Positions 9,570 to 17,630 are shown, counted from the stretch's first letter. The stretch: 64,000 nucleotides of DNA from Hydrogenophaga sp. (GCF_018780075.1 NZ_JADMKB010000009.1:62001-126000); one strand, 5' to 3'. The notes: generated from the sequence alone by a model not told the origin. Made by a program: numbers and translations.

Positions 9570-10341
9570 CGCCCTGGCCACCCCTGCGATGGCCACCCCC
9601 AACCCCCACGGTCCCATCGTCGACATCCAGCAGCTGCGCAAATCCTTCGGCAGCAACGAGGTGCTCAAAGGCATCGACCTGCAGGTGAAACGCGGCGAGG
9701 TGATCGCCATCATCGGCAAGAGCGGCTCGGGCAAGAGCACGCTGCTGCGCTGCATCAACGGGCTGGAGGTGTTCCAGTCGGGCGCGCTCAGCGTCGACGG
9801 CCAGCCCCTGCTGCACGGCAACGCCACCGCCATGCGCGAGCTGCGCCAGCACGTGGGCATGATCTTCCAGGGCTTCAACCTGTTCCCGCACCTGAGCGTG
9901 GGCAGAAACGTGATGCTCGCCCCCAGCCTCGTGAAGAAGACCGACAAGGCCAGCGGCGAACAACGCGCGCGCCAGCTGCTGGCCCGCGTGGGCCTGGCCG
10001 AGAAGTTCGACGCCTGGCCCGACCAGCTCTCGGGCGGTCAGCAACAGCGCGTGGCGATTGCCCGCGCCCTGGCCATGGACCCGGCCGTGCTGCTCTGCGA
10101 CGAAATCACCTCGGCGCTCGACCCCGAACTGGTGGGCGAGGTGCTGCGTGTGGTGGAGTCGCTGGCCGACGAGGGCATGACGCTGCTGATGGTCACGCAC
10201 GAGATGAGCTTCGCCCGCAAGGTGAGCGACCGCGTGATCTTCATGCACCAGGGCCGCGTGCACGAGATGGGCCCGCCCGATCAGCTCTTCGGCAACCCGC
10301 AGACACCAGAGCTGCAGCAGTTCCTGTCGTCGATCCACTGA
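9556..10341 (+). CDS. amino-acid ABC transporter ATP-binding protein
   Basis: The 261-residue ATPase has Walker A G-K-S-G-S-G-K-S-T, the Q-loop F-Q-G-F-N, the signature L-S-G-G-Q-Q-Q-R, Walker B L-L-C-D-E and the switch His in V-T-H-E. Walker B reads D-E-I-T-S-A-L-D, with Ile where P or A is usual. An N-terminal extension of about 20 residues precedes the domain. It is the last gene of the operon, and a structured repeat follows the stop. Confidence 0.94.
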   Translation: MSTADALATPAMATPNPHGPIVDIQQLRKSFGSNEVLKGIDLQVKRGEVIAIIGKSGSGKSTLLRCINGLEVFQSGALSVDGQPLLHGNATAMRELRQHVGMIFQGFNLFPHLSVGRNVMLAPSLVKKTDKASGEQRARQLLARVGLAEKFDAWPDQLSGGQQQRVAIARALAMDPAVLLCDEITSALDPELVGEVLRVVESLADEGMTLLMVTHEMSFARKVSDRVIFMHQGRVHEMGPPDQLFGNPQTPELQQFLSSIH

Positions 10342-10350
10342 AAACCCGCC

Positions 10351-10512
10351 ACCCCCGCGCCGCCTTCGGCGTGCCTTGCAGGCTGCGCCACCGTCGGAGC
10401 CGGTGTCACTTCGGGCTGTCCAAGTCTGCGCAAGCAGACTTGGAGCCGCGGCCCTCAGCCCCCTCCAGGGGGCGGCACTGGCGGCCCGGCAAAGCCGGTT
10501 CCGCTGTGCCCC
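10351..10512 (+). repeat. structured intergenic repeat, copy 2, with an internal insertion
   Basis: This sense copy starts 9 bases after the stop of the ABC ATPase gene. The first hairpin and the later C-run/G-run and GGCAC/GTGCC arm are separated by about 90 extra bases that include a separate perfect hairpin (10420-10443). The inner stem is CCGGC-AAA-GCCGG. Confidence 0.7.
10420..10443. repeat. perfect 10-bp hairpin with GCAA loop inside repeat copy 2
   Basis: The arms CCAAGTCTGC and GCAGACTTGG pair without mismatch around a GCAA tetraloop, a GNRA-type loop that stabilises RNA hairpins. It has no T-tract, so it is not a classical terminator. Confidence 0.7.
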
Positions 10513-10563
10513 TGGGCCCGCGCTGCTTCATTCGTTGCAGCTCGTGCGTCGGCGTTCTGGGCC

Positions 10564-11835
10564 TCAACTCGTCCAGCGCATGAAGCCCCACACCACCAGC
10601 AGCGACACCACGGTCACCGGCAGGCCGGTGACCAGATGCCGTTTCCAGTCCAGCACGATGCCTTCCTTGGCCGCGAGATCGGCCACGATGAGGTTGGCGA
10701 TCGATCCGACCAGCAGCAGGTTGCCGGCGAAGGTGCTCACCAGCGCCAGCAACACACCGGCCTGCTGCGGGTCGGCGCCCAGGTGCGGCAGCATCAGCAT
10801 CACGGCCGGCACGTTGGACACCAGGTTGGACAGCAGCACGCCCACCACCACCAGGGCTCCGGGGTCGCTCAGGTGCACGCCCTGGGTGGCCAGCCAGGCC
10901 ACGGCGTGCGCGGACAGGCCGGTCTGCTCGAACGCGTGGTTCACCACGAACAGGCCGATGAAGAGCAGCAACAGGGGCCAGTCCACGGAGCCGATCACGT
11001 CGGCGGAGTGAAAGCGGCGGCTGAGCAGCAGCACGCCCGCGCCCACCAGCGCCGCCACGTCGCGCGGCCAGTCGGTGAACAGGAACACGGCCATCAGCGC
11101 CGTGGCCACCACCAGGCCCTTGGCGGTCTGCCAGCGGTCGAACGGCTCACCGTCCGTGCGCGCCGGCGTGGTCACCGACGGCGTGGATTCGGGCGCCCCG
11201 GCCCGCGCTCCCGGGCCGTAGGCCAGCCACAGCCAGAGCAGCGCGAGGCTGACGCCCACCGGCGCGAGCGCCTGGCGCGCGTGGTCGGCGAAGTGCAGTT
11301 GCAGCACCGAGCCGATCAGCATGTTCTGCGGGTTGCCGATCAGCGTCGCGGCCGAGCCGATGTTGGCCGCGCAGGCCAGCCCGATCAGGAACGGAATCGG
11401 GTTCAGGCCACGCTGCAGGCACAGCTGGGCGACCACCGGCGTCATGGCCAGACAGACGATGTCGTTGGAGAAGACGGCCGACAGGGCGCCCGCCACCGCG
11501 ATCAACGCCGCCAGCAGACCGGCACGCGAGAGCGGCAGCGCGCCCACGCGGCGCGTGACCTCGGTGTAGAAGCCACCCAGCCGCATCTGCGCCGACACCA
11601 CCATGAAGGCGAACAGCAGCACGATGGTGGGCAGGTCCACCGAGCGCGCGGCGTCTTCCAGCGGCAGGCCGGTGAGTGCGATCACGGCGATGGCCCCGAG
11701 CAGCGCCACCCCCGAGCGGTCCAGCTTCAGGCGCGGCAGTCCGCCGAGGAACATGCCCAGGTACACCGTGGCAAACACGGCGATCACGCCCCAGTCGGCG
11801 GGGGTCGGAACAGCGAAGGAGGCAGGATCGGTCAT
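10564..11835 (-). CDS. SLC13/ArsB-like (YbiR-type) membrane transporter
   Basis: This 423-residue protein has about ten to eleven transmembrane helices and an internal duplication. Each half has the re-entrant signature of the ion transporter superfamily, here S-N-D-I-V-C-L-A-M-T-P in the first half and L-S-N-L-V-S-N-V-P-A-V in the second. N-I-G-S-A-A-T-L-I-G-N-P-Q-N lies between them. Relatives move anions, arsenite or dicarboxylates; the substrate here is unknown. The ATG at 11835 gives a normal N-terminus but lacks a good ribosome-binding site; the open frame extends to 11883. It is convergent with the amino-acid importer. Confidence 0.85.
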   Translation of the reverse strand: MTDPASFAVPTPADWGVIAVFATVYLGMFLGGLPRLKLDRSGVALLGAIAVIALTGLPLEDAARSVDLPTIVLLFAFMVVSAQMRLGGFYTEVTRRVGALPLSRAGLLAALIAVAGALSAVFSNDIVCLAMTPVVAQLCLQRGLNPIPFLIGLACAANIGSAATLIGNPQNMLIGSVLQLHFADHARQALAPVGVSLALLWLWLAYGPGARAGAPESTPSVTTPARTDGEPFDRWQTAKGLVVATALMAVFLFTDWPRDVAALVGAGVLLLSRRFHSADVIGSVDWPLLLLFIGLFVVNHAFEQTGLSAHAVAWLATQGVHLSDPGALVVVGVLLSNLVSNVPAVMLMLPHLGADPQQAGVLLALVSTFAGNLLLVGSIANLIVADLAAKEGIVLDWKRHLVTGLPVTVVSLLVVWGFMRWTS

Positions 11836-11903
11836 GAAAACTACAGATGGATACACGATTGTCGGGGCAAGCAGGCAAACCACCCTCGGTGAATCGGATT
11901 ACC

Positions 11904-11919
11904 ATCGTTGTTCAACGAT
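11904..11919. promoter_or_regulatory. perfect palindrome upstream of the PKD lipoprotein
   Basis: ATCGTTG-TT-CAACGAT is a 7+2+7 perfect inverted repeat 13 bases before the ATG of the PKD gene and 69 bases from the divergent transporter. It is a candidate operator for an unidentified regulator. Confidence 0.4.
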
Positions 11920-11931
11920 CCGGGAGCCGAC

Positions 11932-12390
11932 ATGACATCCACCCACAAGAACCTCACCTTCTCGAAATTCCTGCTGGCCAGCTTCGTGGCGCTCGCGCTC
12001 ACGGGCTGCCTGCCCATCCCGATCTTTGAGGTCACGCCAAGCACCGCGCGCGCGGGCACCTCGCTGAGCTTTGACGCCTCCGGGTCAGTGGTCTCCAATA
12101 CGCCCGAAGACAACGTGGCCGTCGGCTGGTCGTGGAAGTTTGGCGACGGCGAAACCGCCAAAGGCGAGGTGGTGACCCACACCTACGAAAAAGCCGGCAC
12201 CTACACGGTGGAACTCACCGTGACCGACAGCGCCGGGCGCGAGGCCACGGTGACCGAGCCGCTGACGGTGAAGGAAGCGCTGGTCACGAGCACGACCGAC
12301 ACCGACACCGACACCGGCACGGAAACAGAAACAGAAACAGAAACAGAAACACCCCCCACAGGGATCTTGATCACGGACACAGCAAAGTGA
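11932..12390 (+). CDS. PKD-domain lipoprotein with a C-terminal Thr-Glu repeat tail
   Basis: The 152-residue product has a signal peptide with lipobox L-T-G-C (Cys at about 26), then one PKD-like immunoglobulin fold (about 30-112). The fold shows the diagnostic W-K-F-G-D-G and T-H-T-Y-E-K-A-G-T-Y segments. A low-complexity tail of D-T and E-T repeats follows, encoded by tandem hexanucleotides of the GAAACA type around 12296-12350. Such domains mediate surface protein-protein or carbohydrate contacts. The ATG at 11932 follows GGGAG. A strong bidirectional terminator lies downstream. Confidence 0.85.
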   Translation: MTSTHKNLTFSKFLLASFVALALTGCLPIPIFEVTPSTARAGTSLSFDASGSVVSNTPEDNVAVGWSWKFGDGETAKGEVVTHTYEKAGTYTVELTVTDSAGREATVTEPLTVKEALVTSTTDTDTDTGTETETETETETPPTGILITDTAK

Positions 12391-12440
12391 CAAACACCGC
12401 CACCCCATAGGCCGGCGGCGCCAAGCTTGCTCCAGTTGCA

Positions 12441-12474
12441 CAACAAAAAACCCGCCTCGGCGGGTTTTTTGTTG
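12441..12474. terminator. bidirectional Rho-independent terminator
   Basis: A perfect 16+2+16 inverted repeat (CAACAAAAAACCCGCC, loop TC) has an A-run on the left and a T-run on the right. It therefore works for both the PKD gene and the convergent metallo-hydrolase gene. Confidence 0.93.
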
Positions 12475-12499
12475 TGTGCGCTGAACGCGAAGCCGGCGC

Positions 12500-13489
12500 T
12501 CAGCCCTGCAGCGACTTCCACATCTCCATGTCGCGCTCGGCCGTCCAGATGCGCGGGTTCTTGATGCCCTTGGCCTCGTCGTAGGCGCGGCTCACGTCGA
12601 ACGGCAGGCAGTGTTCGTAGATGAACACGTGACCGAACACCGGGTCCATGCTCTTGCGGGTGTGGGCCATGGCGGCCTTGAGGTCCATGCCGGCGGCGGC
12701 GGCTTCCTTGCCGGCCTGGAACAGGGTGGTGACCCAGCGTTTCGTGTAGTCCAGCGCCTTGTTCACGTCGGCGTTGCCCTTCATGGCTTCGCCGCGGCCG
12801 GGCACGATGTACTCGGCCTTGAGCGCGCGCAGCGCTTCGAGCGTGGCGGGCCACTCTTCGAGCTGGGCGTCGCCGGTGTAGACGCCGGCTTCGTATTCCA
12901 CCAGGTCGCCGCTGAACAGCACCTTTTCTTCTTCCACCCAGGCGATGGTGTCGCCACGCGTGTGGCCATGGCCCGGGCTCCAGATCTGCACCACGACACC
13001 GCCGAGGTTGATCGACAGCTTGCCCGGCTTCTCGCCTTTGACAGCATCGCCGCCGCCGATCACCATGCTCGGCCAGGTCAGGCCCGGCACCGACTCGGCA
13101 CCACGGAACAGGCGCGGGAAGCGCTCCATCTCGCTCTGCATGTCCTGCGCACCGCGCTCACGGATCAGCTCCAGCGTGCCCTGGCTGGCGATGATCTCGG
13201 TCGCGCCTTCGGCGAAATAGGCGCTGGCACCCAGCACGCGCACCGCGTGGTAGTGGGTCAGCAGCACGTACTTGATCGGCTTGTCCGACACCTTGCGGAT
13301 TTGCTGGATCAGGTCGCGCGCCATGGCCGGGGTGGCGGTGGCGTCGCTGACCATGATGAAGTCGTCACCGATGATGACGCCCGAGTTCGGATCGCCTTCG
13401 GCGGTGTAGGCCCAGCAGTGCGGGCTGAGCTGCTCGAAGGTGATTTTCTTGTCGGCCAGATCGGCCTGGGAGGCGAAGGCTTTGCTCAT
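12500..13489 (-). CDS. metallo-beta-lactamase-fold hydrolase with a degenerate metal motif
   Basis: The 329-residue protein has the alternating strands and glycine-rich turns of the MBL fold. It has T-H-Y-H (H79, H81), then a Gly-His-Gly-His segment (S-P-G-H-G-H-T-R-G-D) and F-S-G-D-L-V. The hallmark H-x-H-x-D-H is instead H-Y-H-A-V-R, so the Asp and third His that bind the second metal are missing. That argues for a one-metal enzyme or a changed activity. The ATG at 13489 has AGGAG nearby. It lies downstream of, and on the same strand as, a TetR gene. The upstream 110 bases are AT-rich and probably hold its promoter. Confidence 0.85.
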   Translation of the reverse strand: MSKAFASQADLADKKITFEQLSPHCWAYTAEGDPNSGVIIGDDFIMVSDATATPAMARDLIQQIRKVSDKPIKYVLLTHYHAVRVLGASAYFAEGATEIIASQGTLELIRERGAQDMQSEMERFPRLFRGAESVPGLTWPSMVIGGGDAVKGEKPGKLSINLGGVVVQIWSPGHGHTRGDTIAWVEEEKVLFSGDLVEYEAGVYTGDAQLEEWPATLEALRALKAEYIVPGRGEAMKGNADVNKALDYTKRWVTTLFQAGKEAAAAGMDLKAAMAHTRKSMDPVFGHVFIYEHCLPFDVSRAYDEAKGIKNPRIWTAERDMEMWKSLQG

Positions 13490-13599
13490 GGGGTCTCCTG
13501 TGTGTGGGGTCGGCTGCGCAGATCGGCAAACGCGCAAATTTTAACTAAACGAAATCGATTACGGATCAGTAAACAAATAACCTTGTCCAGCGCTGGGGC

Positions 13600-14199
13600 T
13601 CAGGCCGCCAGTCCCTTTTCGAGCACGGCCGCCACCTCGTCGGCAAACGCCGCGTAGCTCATGGGCCCGCCGGGGCGCAGCCAGGTGAAGGTCCAGTTGA
13701 TCATGCCGAACAGCATCATGGTCAGCGCGGTCTGGTTCGCGGGCGTGACGCGCTCGGGGTAGGCGCGCTTGAGAAAGCGGGTGAACGCGGCGACCACGTC
13801 ACGCTGGCGGTTGAGGATGAGCTCGCGCTGGGTCTCGCCCAGGAACTTGGTGTCGGACACCAGCGCCACGTGGCGCGTGGCCGAGCTTTCGTACTCGGCC
13901 AGAAAAGCGTGCACCAGTTCGTTGAGCGCCTCGCGCTCGCTCAGGTTCTTGCGCTGGGCCCGCGCTTCGGCCTCGCCGATCAGCGCCAGCAGGCGCTGGG
14001 TGTATCGGTCGAGCAGGTCGAACAGGATCGCTTCCTTGCTCTCGTAGTAGTGGTAGAGCCGCGCCTTGCTGGTGCCGCAGGCGGTGGCGATGTGGTTCAT
14101 GCTCGCCGCCGGGAAACTCTGCAGGGCAAAACACTGGGCGGCGACGTCGAGGATTTGATCGCGCTTGAGGTCGTGGGAAGCGGATTTGGGTCTGGCCAT
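13600..14199 (-). CDS. TetR/AcrR family transcriptional regulator
   Basis: The 199-residue protein has the TetR DNA-binding domain at residues 12-60 (I-L-D-V-A-A-Q-C-F-A, then T-S-K-A-R-L-Y-H-Y-Y-E-S-K-E) and a helical ligand domain. The C-terminal half resembles regulators with a TetR_C_33-type fold; the ligand is unknown. The ATG directly abuts a perfect 19-bp palindrome, and no ribosome-binding site is visible. It lies upstream of the MBL-fold hydrolase on the same strand, which may be its target. Confidence 0.9.
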   Translation of the reverse strand: MARPKSASHDLKRDQILDVAAQCFALQSFPAASMNHIATACGTSKARLYHYYESKEAILFDLLDRYTQRLLALIGEAEARAQRKNLSEREALNELVHAFLAEYESSATRHVALVSDTKFLGETQRELILNRQRDVVAAFTRFLKRAYPERVTPANQTALTMMLFGMINWTFTWLRPGGPMSYAAFADEVAAVLEKGLAA

Positions 14200-14218
14200 A
14201 AGTGGACATTGTCCACTT
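14200..14218. promoter_or_regulatory. TetR operator candidate abutting the start codon
   Basis: AAGTGGACATTGTCCACTT is a perfect 9+1+9 palindrome ending at the base before the ATG of the TetR gene. Its size and symmetry are typical of TetR-family operators, so autorepression is likely. Confidence 0.7.
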
Positions 14219-14227
14219 GATGTGACC

Positions 14228-14316
14228 CACCCCCGTCGCTTGCTCGCTGCGCGTAGCCGCTCCGCCCCTCAAGGGGCGGCACTGGCGGCCCGGCAAAGCC
14301 GGTTCCGCGGTGCCCT
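14228..14316 (+). repeat. structured intergenic repeat, copy 3 (not 3' of a gene)
   Basis: The outer arm pairs GGCAC with GTGCC and the inner stem is CCGGC-AAA-GCCGG. This is the only copy that does not follow a stop codon in its own orientation; it lies between the divergent TetR and TfoX-like genes. The first hairpin is diverged. Confidence 0.75.
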
Positions 14317-14377
14317 GGGGTGAAGTCATTTCGCGCCGACGGCTTGTTGCGCTGCGTACTGCTCACTACGATGGCGC

Positions 14378-14758
14378 ATGGCCACCCGACCCATCACCGA
14401 TCCGTTTGTCCTCCACGCCTGCGAGCTGCTGTCCTGCCTGGGGCCGTGCAAGGCGGCGCGCATGTTCGGGGGCTGGGGCATTTCGGTGGACGGCATGAAC
14501 GTGGCCATCATTGCCTGGGACACCCTGTTCCTCAAGACCAACGCCGACACCGAACCCCGCTGGCTGGCCGCCGGGGCGCAGCCGTTCCGGTACGAGGCGC
14601 GTGGCAAGACCATGTCCTTGCACTACCACACGCCGCCCGACGACGCGCTGGAATCGCCCGCGCTCATGGCGCCGTGGGCGCGGCTGGCGCTGGACGCGGC
14701 GGTCGCGGCGCGCAAACCGGCGCCACGCGCCCGGAAGCCCAGGAAAAAGGTGGAATAA
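14378..14758 (+). CDS. TfoX/Sxy N-terminal domain protein
   Basis: The 126-residue protein carries a TfoX N-terminal domain over residues 8-105 (R-M-F-G-G-W-G-I-S-V-D-G, then D-T-L-F-L-K-T and a Y-E-A-R-G-K segment) and ends in a basic, Lys/Arg/Pro-rich tail. Full TfoX/Sxy proteins promote competence gene expression with CRP. Stand-alone N-terminal domains like this one are common and of unproven function. No C-terminal TfoX domain is present. Confidence 0.85.
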   Translation: MATRPITDPFVLHACELLSCLGPCKAARMFGGWGISVDGMNVAIIAWDTLFLKTNADTEPRWLAAGAQPFRYEARGKTMSLHYHTPPDDALESPALMAPWARLALDAAVAARKPAPRARKPRKKVE

Positions 14759-14795
14759 CGCGACGAAGGGCATGGCCCCGGAGCGGGGTGCCCCA

Positions 14796-14877
14796 CCCCA
14801 GGATGCGGTGGATCCGGCTCCGCCGGGCCACTCGCATTGCCCCCTTGAGGGGGTCGCGCGCAGCGCGGCAGGGGTGG
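14796..14877 (-). repeat. structured intergenic repeat, copy 4
   Basis: This minus-strand copy begins 6 bases after the stop of the DUF2917 gene. The outer arm pairs ATGCG with CGCAT and the inner stem is CCGGC-GGA-GCCGG. Confidence 0.75.
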
Positions 14878-14883
14878 GCCAGA

Positions 14884-15363
14884 TCAAGAACGCAGTGATT
14901 CCAGCGGGGACAGCACGCGGCCTCGTCCGGCCACCAGGAACTCGCCGTAGCCCAGCAGCCCGAACACCATGCGCGTCAGCGCCACAGCGGCATGACCGAG
15001 CGAGGAGCGCAGCTCCCGCGCCGGGGCGGCCACTTCGCGGTCAAAACGGCTGGGTGCCACCGCCGCACTGGCGTCGCTCCAGTCGAAATGCACCGGGCCA
15101 CGGTCACCGGGCACCACGACCGGCTCCATGACCAGGCTCGCGCCGGCCGGCACGATCAGCACCTCGCCCGGGCCCAGAAAACGGTCCCCGCCGTCGTCGG
15201 GGGCGCCCACCTCGGCGCCTTGCCCGAGGGTGGCCCACACACGCCCGCAATACACGCGCAGCACGGCGGGCTGCTTCGGCCGCAGGCTCATGGCGTGGCC
15301 GGGGTGCAGGCGCCAGGCACCCACGGGCAGGTGACGGACAGCAGGGGCAGTGAAGTGGGACAT
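14884..15363 (-). CDS. DUF2917 family protein
   Basis: The 159-residue protein has a DUF2917 core at residues 15-75, with the features W-R-L-H-P-G, V-Y-C-G-R-V-W-A-T and G-E-V-L-I-V-P-A-G-A-S-L, a cupin-like small beta domain of unknown function. A C-terminal half of about 80 residues shows no known motif. The ATG at 15363 has GGAG at proper spacing; an alternative ATG lies at 15396. It is divergent from a LysR gene across a LysR-type palindrome, so it is probably that regulator's target. Confidence 0.8.
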   Translation of the reverse strand: MSHFTAPAVRHLPVGAWRLHPGHAMSLRPKQPAVLRVYCGRVWATLGQGAEVGAPDDGGDRFLGPGEVLIVPAGASLVMEPVVVPGDRGPVHFDWSDASAAVAPSRFDREVAAPARELRSSLGHAAVALTRMVFGLLGYGEFLVAGRGRVLSPLESLRS

Positions 15364-15441
15364 GGCGTTCTCCAGAAACAGCAGATTGGAGGACATCTTC
15401 TCGCGCGCAGGCCCGCCCGTCCAATGAAATGGGGGTAAGCT

Positions 15442-15464
15442 ATTGATTCGATAAGCGCATCAAT
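15442..15464. promoter_or_regulatory. LysR-type operator candidate (ATTGAT-N11-ATCAAT)
   Basis: This perfect 6+11+6 inverted repeat of the T-N11-A class bound by LysR regulators lies 27 bases before the LysR ATG, between it and the divergent DUF2917 gene. Confidence 0.65.
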
Positions 15465-15491
15465 CCCGCCGCCCCCGACCGCCCGTTGACC

Positions 15492-16502
15492 ATGCAGCTC
15501 ACCTCCAGCCACCCCCGCACCCGCCCCATCTCGGCCGGCCACCTGCGCGCTTTCGAGGCGGTGGCGAGACACCTCAACTTCCGCGCCGCCGCCGAGGAAC
15601 TGTCGCTCACGCAGAGCGCGGTCAGCCGGCAGATCCAGGCCCTGGAAGACGAGGTGGGCACCGCCCTCTTTCTGCGCCACACGCGCGCCGTGGAGATGAC
15701 GAGCGCGGGCAACCAGCTGCTGCGCGCGGCGGGCTCGGCGCTGGAGCGGATTGATGCGGCGGTGCGCCAGATCCGCCAGAGCGCCGGGCGCAAGAGCGTG
15801 GCCATCACCACCTGGGCCTCGTTCGCCTCGATGTGGCTGATCCCGCGGCTTGAAGCCTTCCAGCGCGAGCACCCGGACATCGACATCCGCATCGACGCGT
15901 CCGACGTCGCGGTCGACCTGAGCACGGCCGACGTGGACCTGGCCCTGCGTTACGCGGTGCCGCAGGCCATGCCGGCCGGCGCGATCCGGCTGTTCGGCGA
16001 GCAGCTCACGCCGGTGGCCAGCCCCTGGCTGCTCAAAACCCACCGCATCAGCAAGCTCGACGACCTGTCCAAGGTGACCCTGATCGAGGCCGGCGACGCG
16101 CACCGCACGCGCCACCTGGAGTGGCTGACCTGGCAGCGCTGGCTTGAAAATTTCTCGACCGCGGGCGCTGCGCGCAGCGGCGCGAAAGCCAAGCTCTCGC
16201 CCCAGCGCTGGCTCTATTTCAACTACGCCCACCAGATCGTCCAGGCCGCGCTCACCGGCCAGGGTGTGGCGCTGGCGCGGCTGCCGCTGGTGGCCGAGAG
16301 CCTGGCCAGCGGCGACCTGGTGGAGCCGCTGCCACAGATGCGGCTGGACTCGCCGCTGGTCTACTGGCTGGTGGTGGCCCCGCGCAGCCTGCAGCGCCCG
16401 GAGGTGAAGGCCTTCAGCGACTGGCTGCAGCAACAGGCGGCCGCGACGCGCGAAGCGGTGGGCGATGTGCCCGATCCGGACACCGTCGATCACATGGATT
16501 GA
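15492..16502 (+). CDS. LysR family transcriptional regulator (GcvA-like)
   Basis: The 336-residue protein has an N-terminal winged helix (F-E-A-V-A-R-H-L-N-F-R-A-A-A-E-E-L, then T-Q-S-A-V-S-R-Q-I) and a periplasmic-binding-protein-like effector domain (about residues 105-310). The effector domain has the W-L-I-P-R-L start and the D-V-D-L-A-L-R-Y segment typical of the GcvA branch. It is divergent from the DUF2917 gene. The ATG at 15492 is preferred over a TTG two codons upstream. The effector is unknown. Confidence 0.92.
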   Translation: MQLTSSHPRTRPISAGHLRAFEAVARHLNFRAAAEELSLTQSAVSRQIQALEDEVGTALFLRHTRAVEMTSAGNQLLRAAGSALERIDAAVRQIRQSAGRKSVAITTWASFASMWLIPRLEAFQREHPDIDIRIDASDVAVDLSTADVDLALRYAVPQAMPAGAIRLFGEQLTPVASPWLLKTHRISKLDDLSKVTLIEAGDAHRTRHLEWLTWQRWLENFSTAGAARSGAKAKLSPQRWLYFNYAHQIVQAALTGQGVALARLPLVAESLASGDLVEPLPQMRLDSPLVYWLVVAPRSLQRPEVKAFSDWLQQQAAATREAVGDVPDPDTVDHMD

Positions 16503-16511
16503 AGGGATGGC

Positions 16512-16591
16512 TCCCCCCCTGCGCCGCTGCGCGGCTTCCCCCCAGGGGGACAACGCGAGTGGCCCGGCGGAGCCGGTTCCACCGCGTTCTG
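16512..16591 (+). repeat. structured intergenic repeat, copy 5
   Basis: This sense copy starts 9 bases after the LysR stop. The outer arm pairs AACGCG with CGCGTT and the inner stem is CCGGC-GGA-GCCGG. The rest of the interval to 16712 shows no gene. Confidence 0.8.
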
Positions 16592-16712
16592 GGTTGAGGC
16601 ACGCGCTCCGGTGAAAGGTGTGTGTCGGGCAGCGGTTCCTTCTGCGGGACCTTGGGTGGTGCCCTGCTGTCCCCCTCTTTCAGGCAGACTGCGCGGCTCT
16701 TCTTCTGATCCC

Positions 16713-17630
16713 ATGACCTCACAAGCCCAACACGCCGCCGGCAACCTGCGCAGCATCGTCAACATGATGCTGGCGGTGATGTTCTTCTCGCTCATGGACG
16801 CGGTGCTCAAGACGCTGTCGGCGCACTACCCGCCGCTGCAGATGGCCTGCCTGCGCGGGCTGACGGCGTTACCACTGGTGCTGGCCTGGATCCAGTGGCG
16901 CCGCGGCTGGGGGCGCCTGAAGAACCTGCGCTGGCCGCTGCACATCCTGCGCGGCCTGCTGGGCATCACCATGCTCTCGCTGTTCACGCGCGGCGTGAGC
17001 GAGCTGCCGCTGTCGGCCACCTACACCATCTTCTTCATCGCGCCGCTGCTGATCACGGCGCTGTCGGTGCCGGTGCTCAAGGAGCGCGTGCCCCAGGCGC
17101 ACTGGTGGGCCATCGGCGTCGGCTTCATCGGCGTGCTGGTGGCGATCCGGCCCAGTGGCGGTGACCTGCAGGCCGGTTTCGCCACCACCGGCGGCATCGC
17201 GGTGATCATCGCCGCCTTCTGCTACGCGGTGGCCGCCGTCGCGGGCCGGCTGCTCAGCCGCACCGACAGCACCGAATCGCTGATCCTGACCATGATGCTG
17301 TTCATGAGCGTGGGCGGCGGGCTGCTGGCGTGGAGCGACTGGAAACCGGTGTCGCTGGACCACACGGCGCTGCTGCTGGCGCTGGCGGTCACGGGTTTTC
17401 TCGGCCAGCTCACCATCAACGAGGCCTTTCGCAGCGGGCAGGCCAGCGCGGTGGCGCCCTTTGAATACACCGCCCTGGCCTGGGGCGTGGGGCTGGACTG
17501 GCTGATCTGGCAGACCCTGCCCGGAGCGCACACCTGGCTGGGCGCGGCCATCATCGTGGGCAGCGGCCTCTACCTCGTGCGCCGCGAACAGCGCATCAGC
17601 GAGGTGCACGCCAACGCAGAGCACCCCTGA
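16713..17630 (+). CDS. EamA/DMT family exporter
   Basis: This 305-residue inner-membrane protein has ten predicted transmembrane helices in two EamA repeats. A conserved P-L of helix 4/9 type occurs in A-P-L-L-I-T and A-P-F-E-Y-T. Relatives export amino acids and other metabolites; the substrate is unknown. The ATG at 16713 starts a normal EamA N-terminus; the frame is open further upstream through non-conserved sequence. Confidence 0.88.
   Translation: MTSQAQHAAGNLRSIVNMMLAVMFFSLMDAVLKTLSAHYPPLQMACLRGLTALPLVLAWIQWRRGWGRLKNLRWPLHILRGLLGITMLSLFTRGVSELPLSATYTIFFIAPLLITALSVPVLKERVPQAHWWAIGVGFIGVLVAIRPSGGDLQAGFATTGGIAVIIAAFCYAVAAVAGRLLSRTDSTESLILTMMLFMSVGGGLLAWSDWKPVSLDHTALLLALAVTGFLGQLTINEAFRSGQASAVAPFEYTALAWGVGLDWLIWQTLPGAHTWLGAAIIVGSGLYLVRREQRISEVHANAEHP

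Noticed and set aside
12441..12474. The terminator as a member of the repeat family
   Set aside because: It is a classical A/T-flanked GC hairpin with no sequence shared with the repeats.
14378..14758. TfoX-like gene as evidence for natural competence
   Set aside because: Only the N-terminal TfoX domain is present and such proteins occur in many non-competent bacteria.
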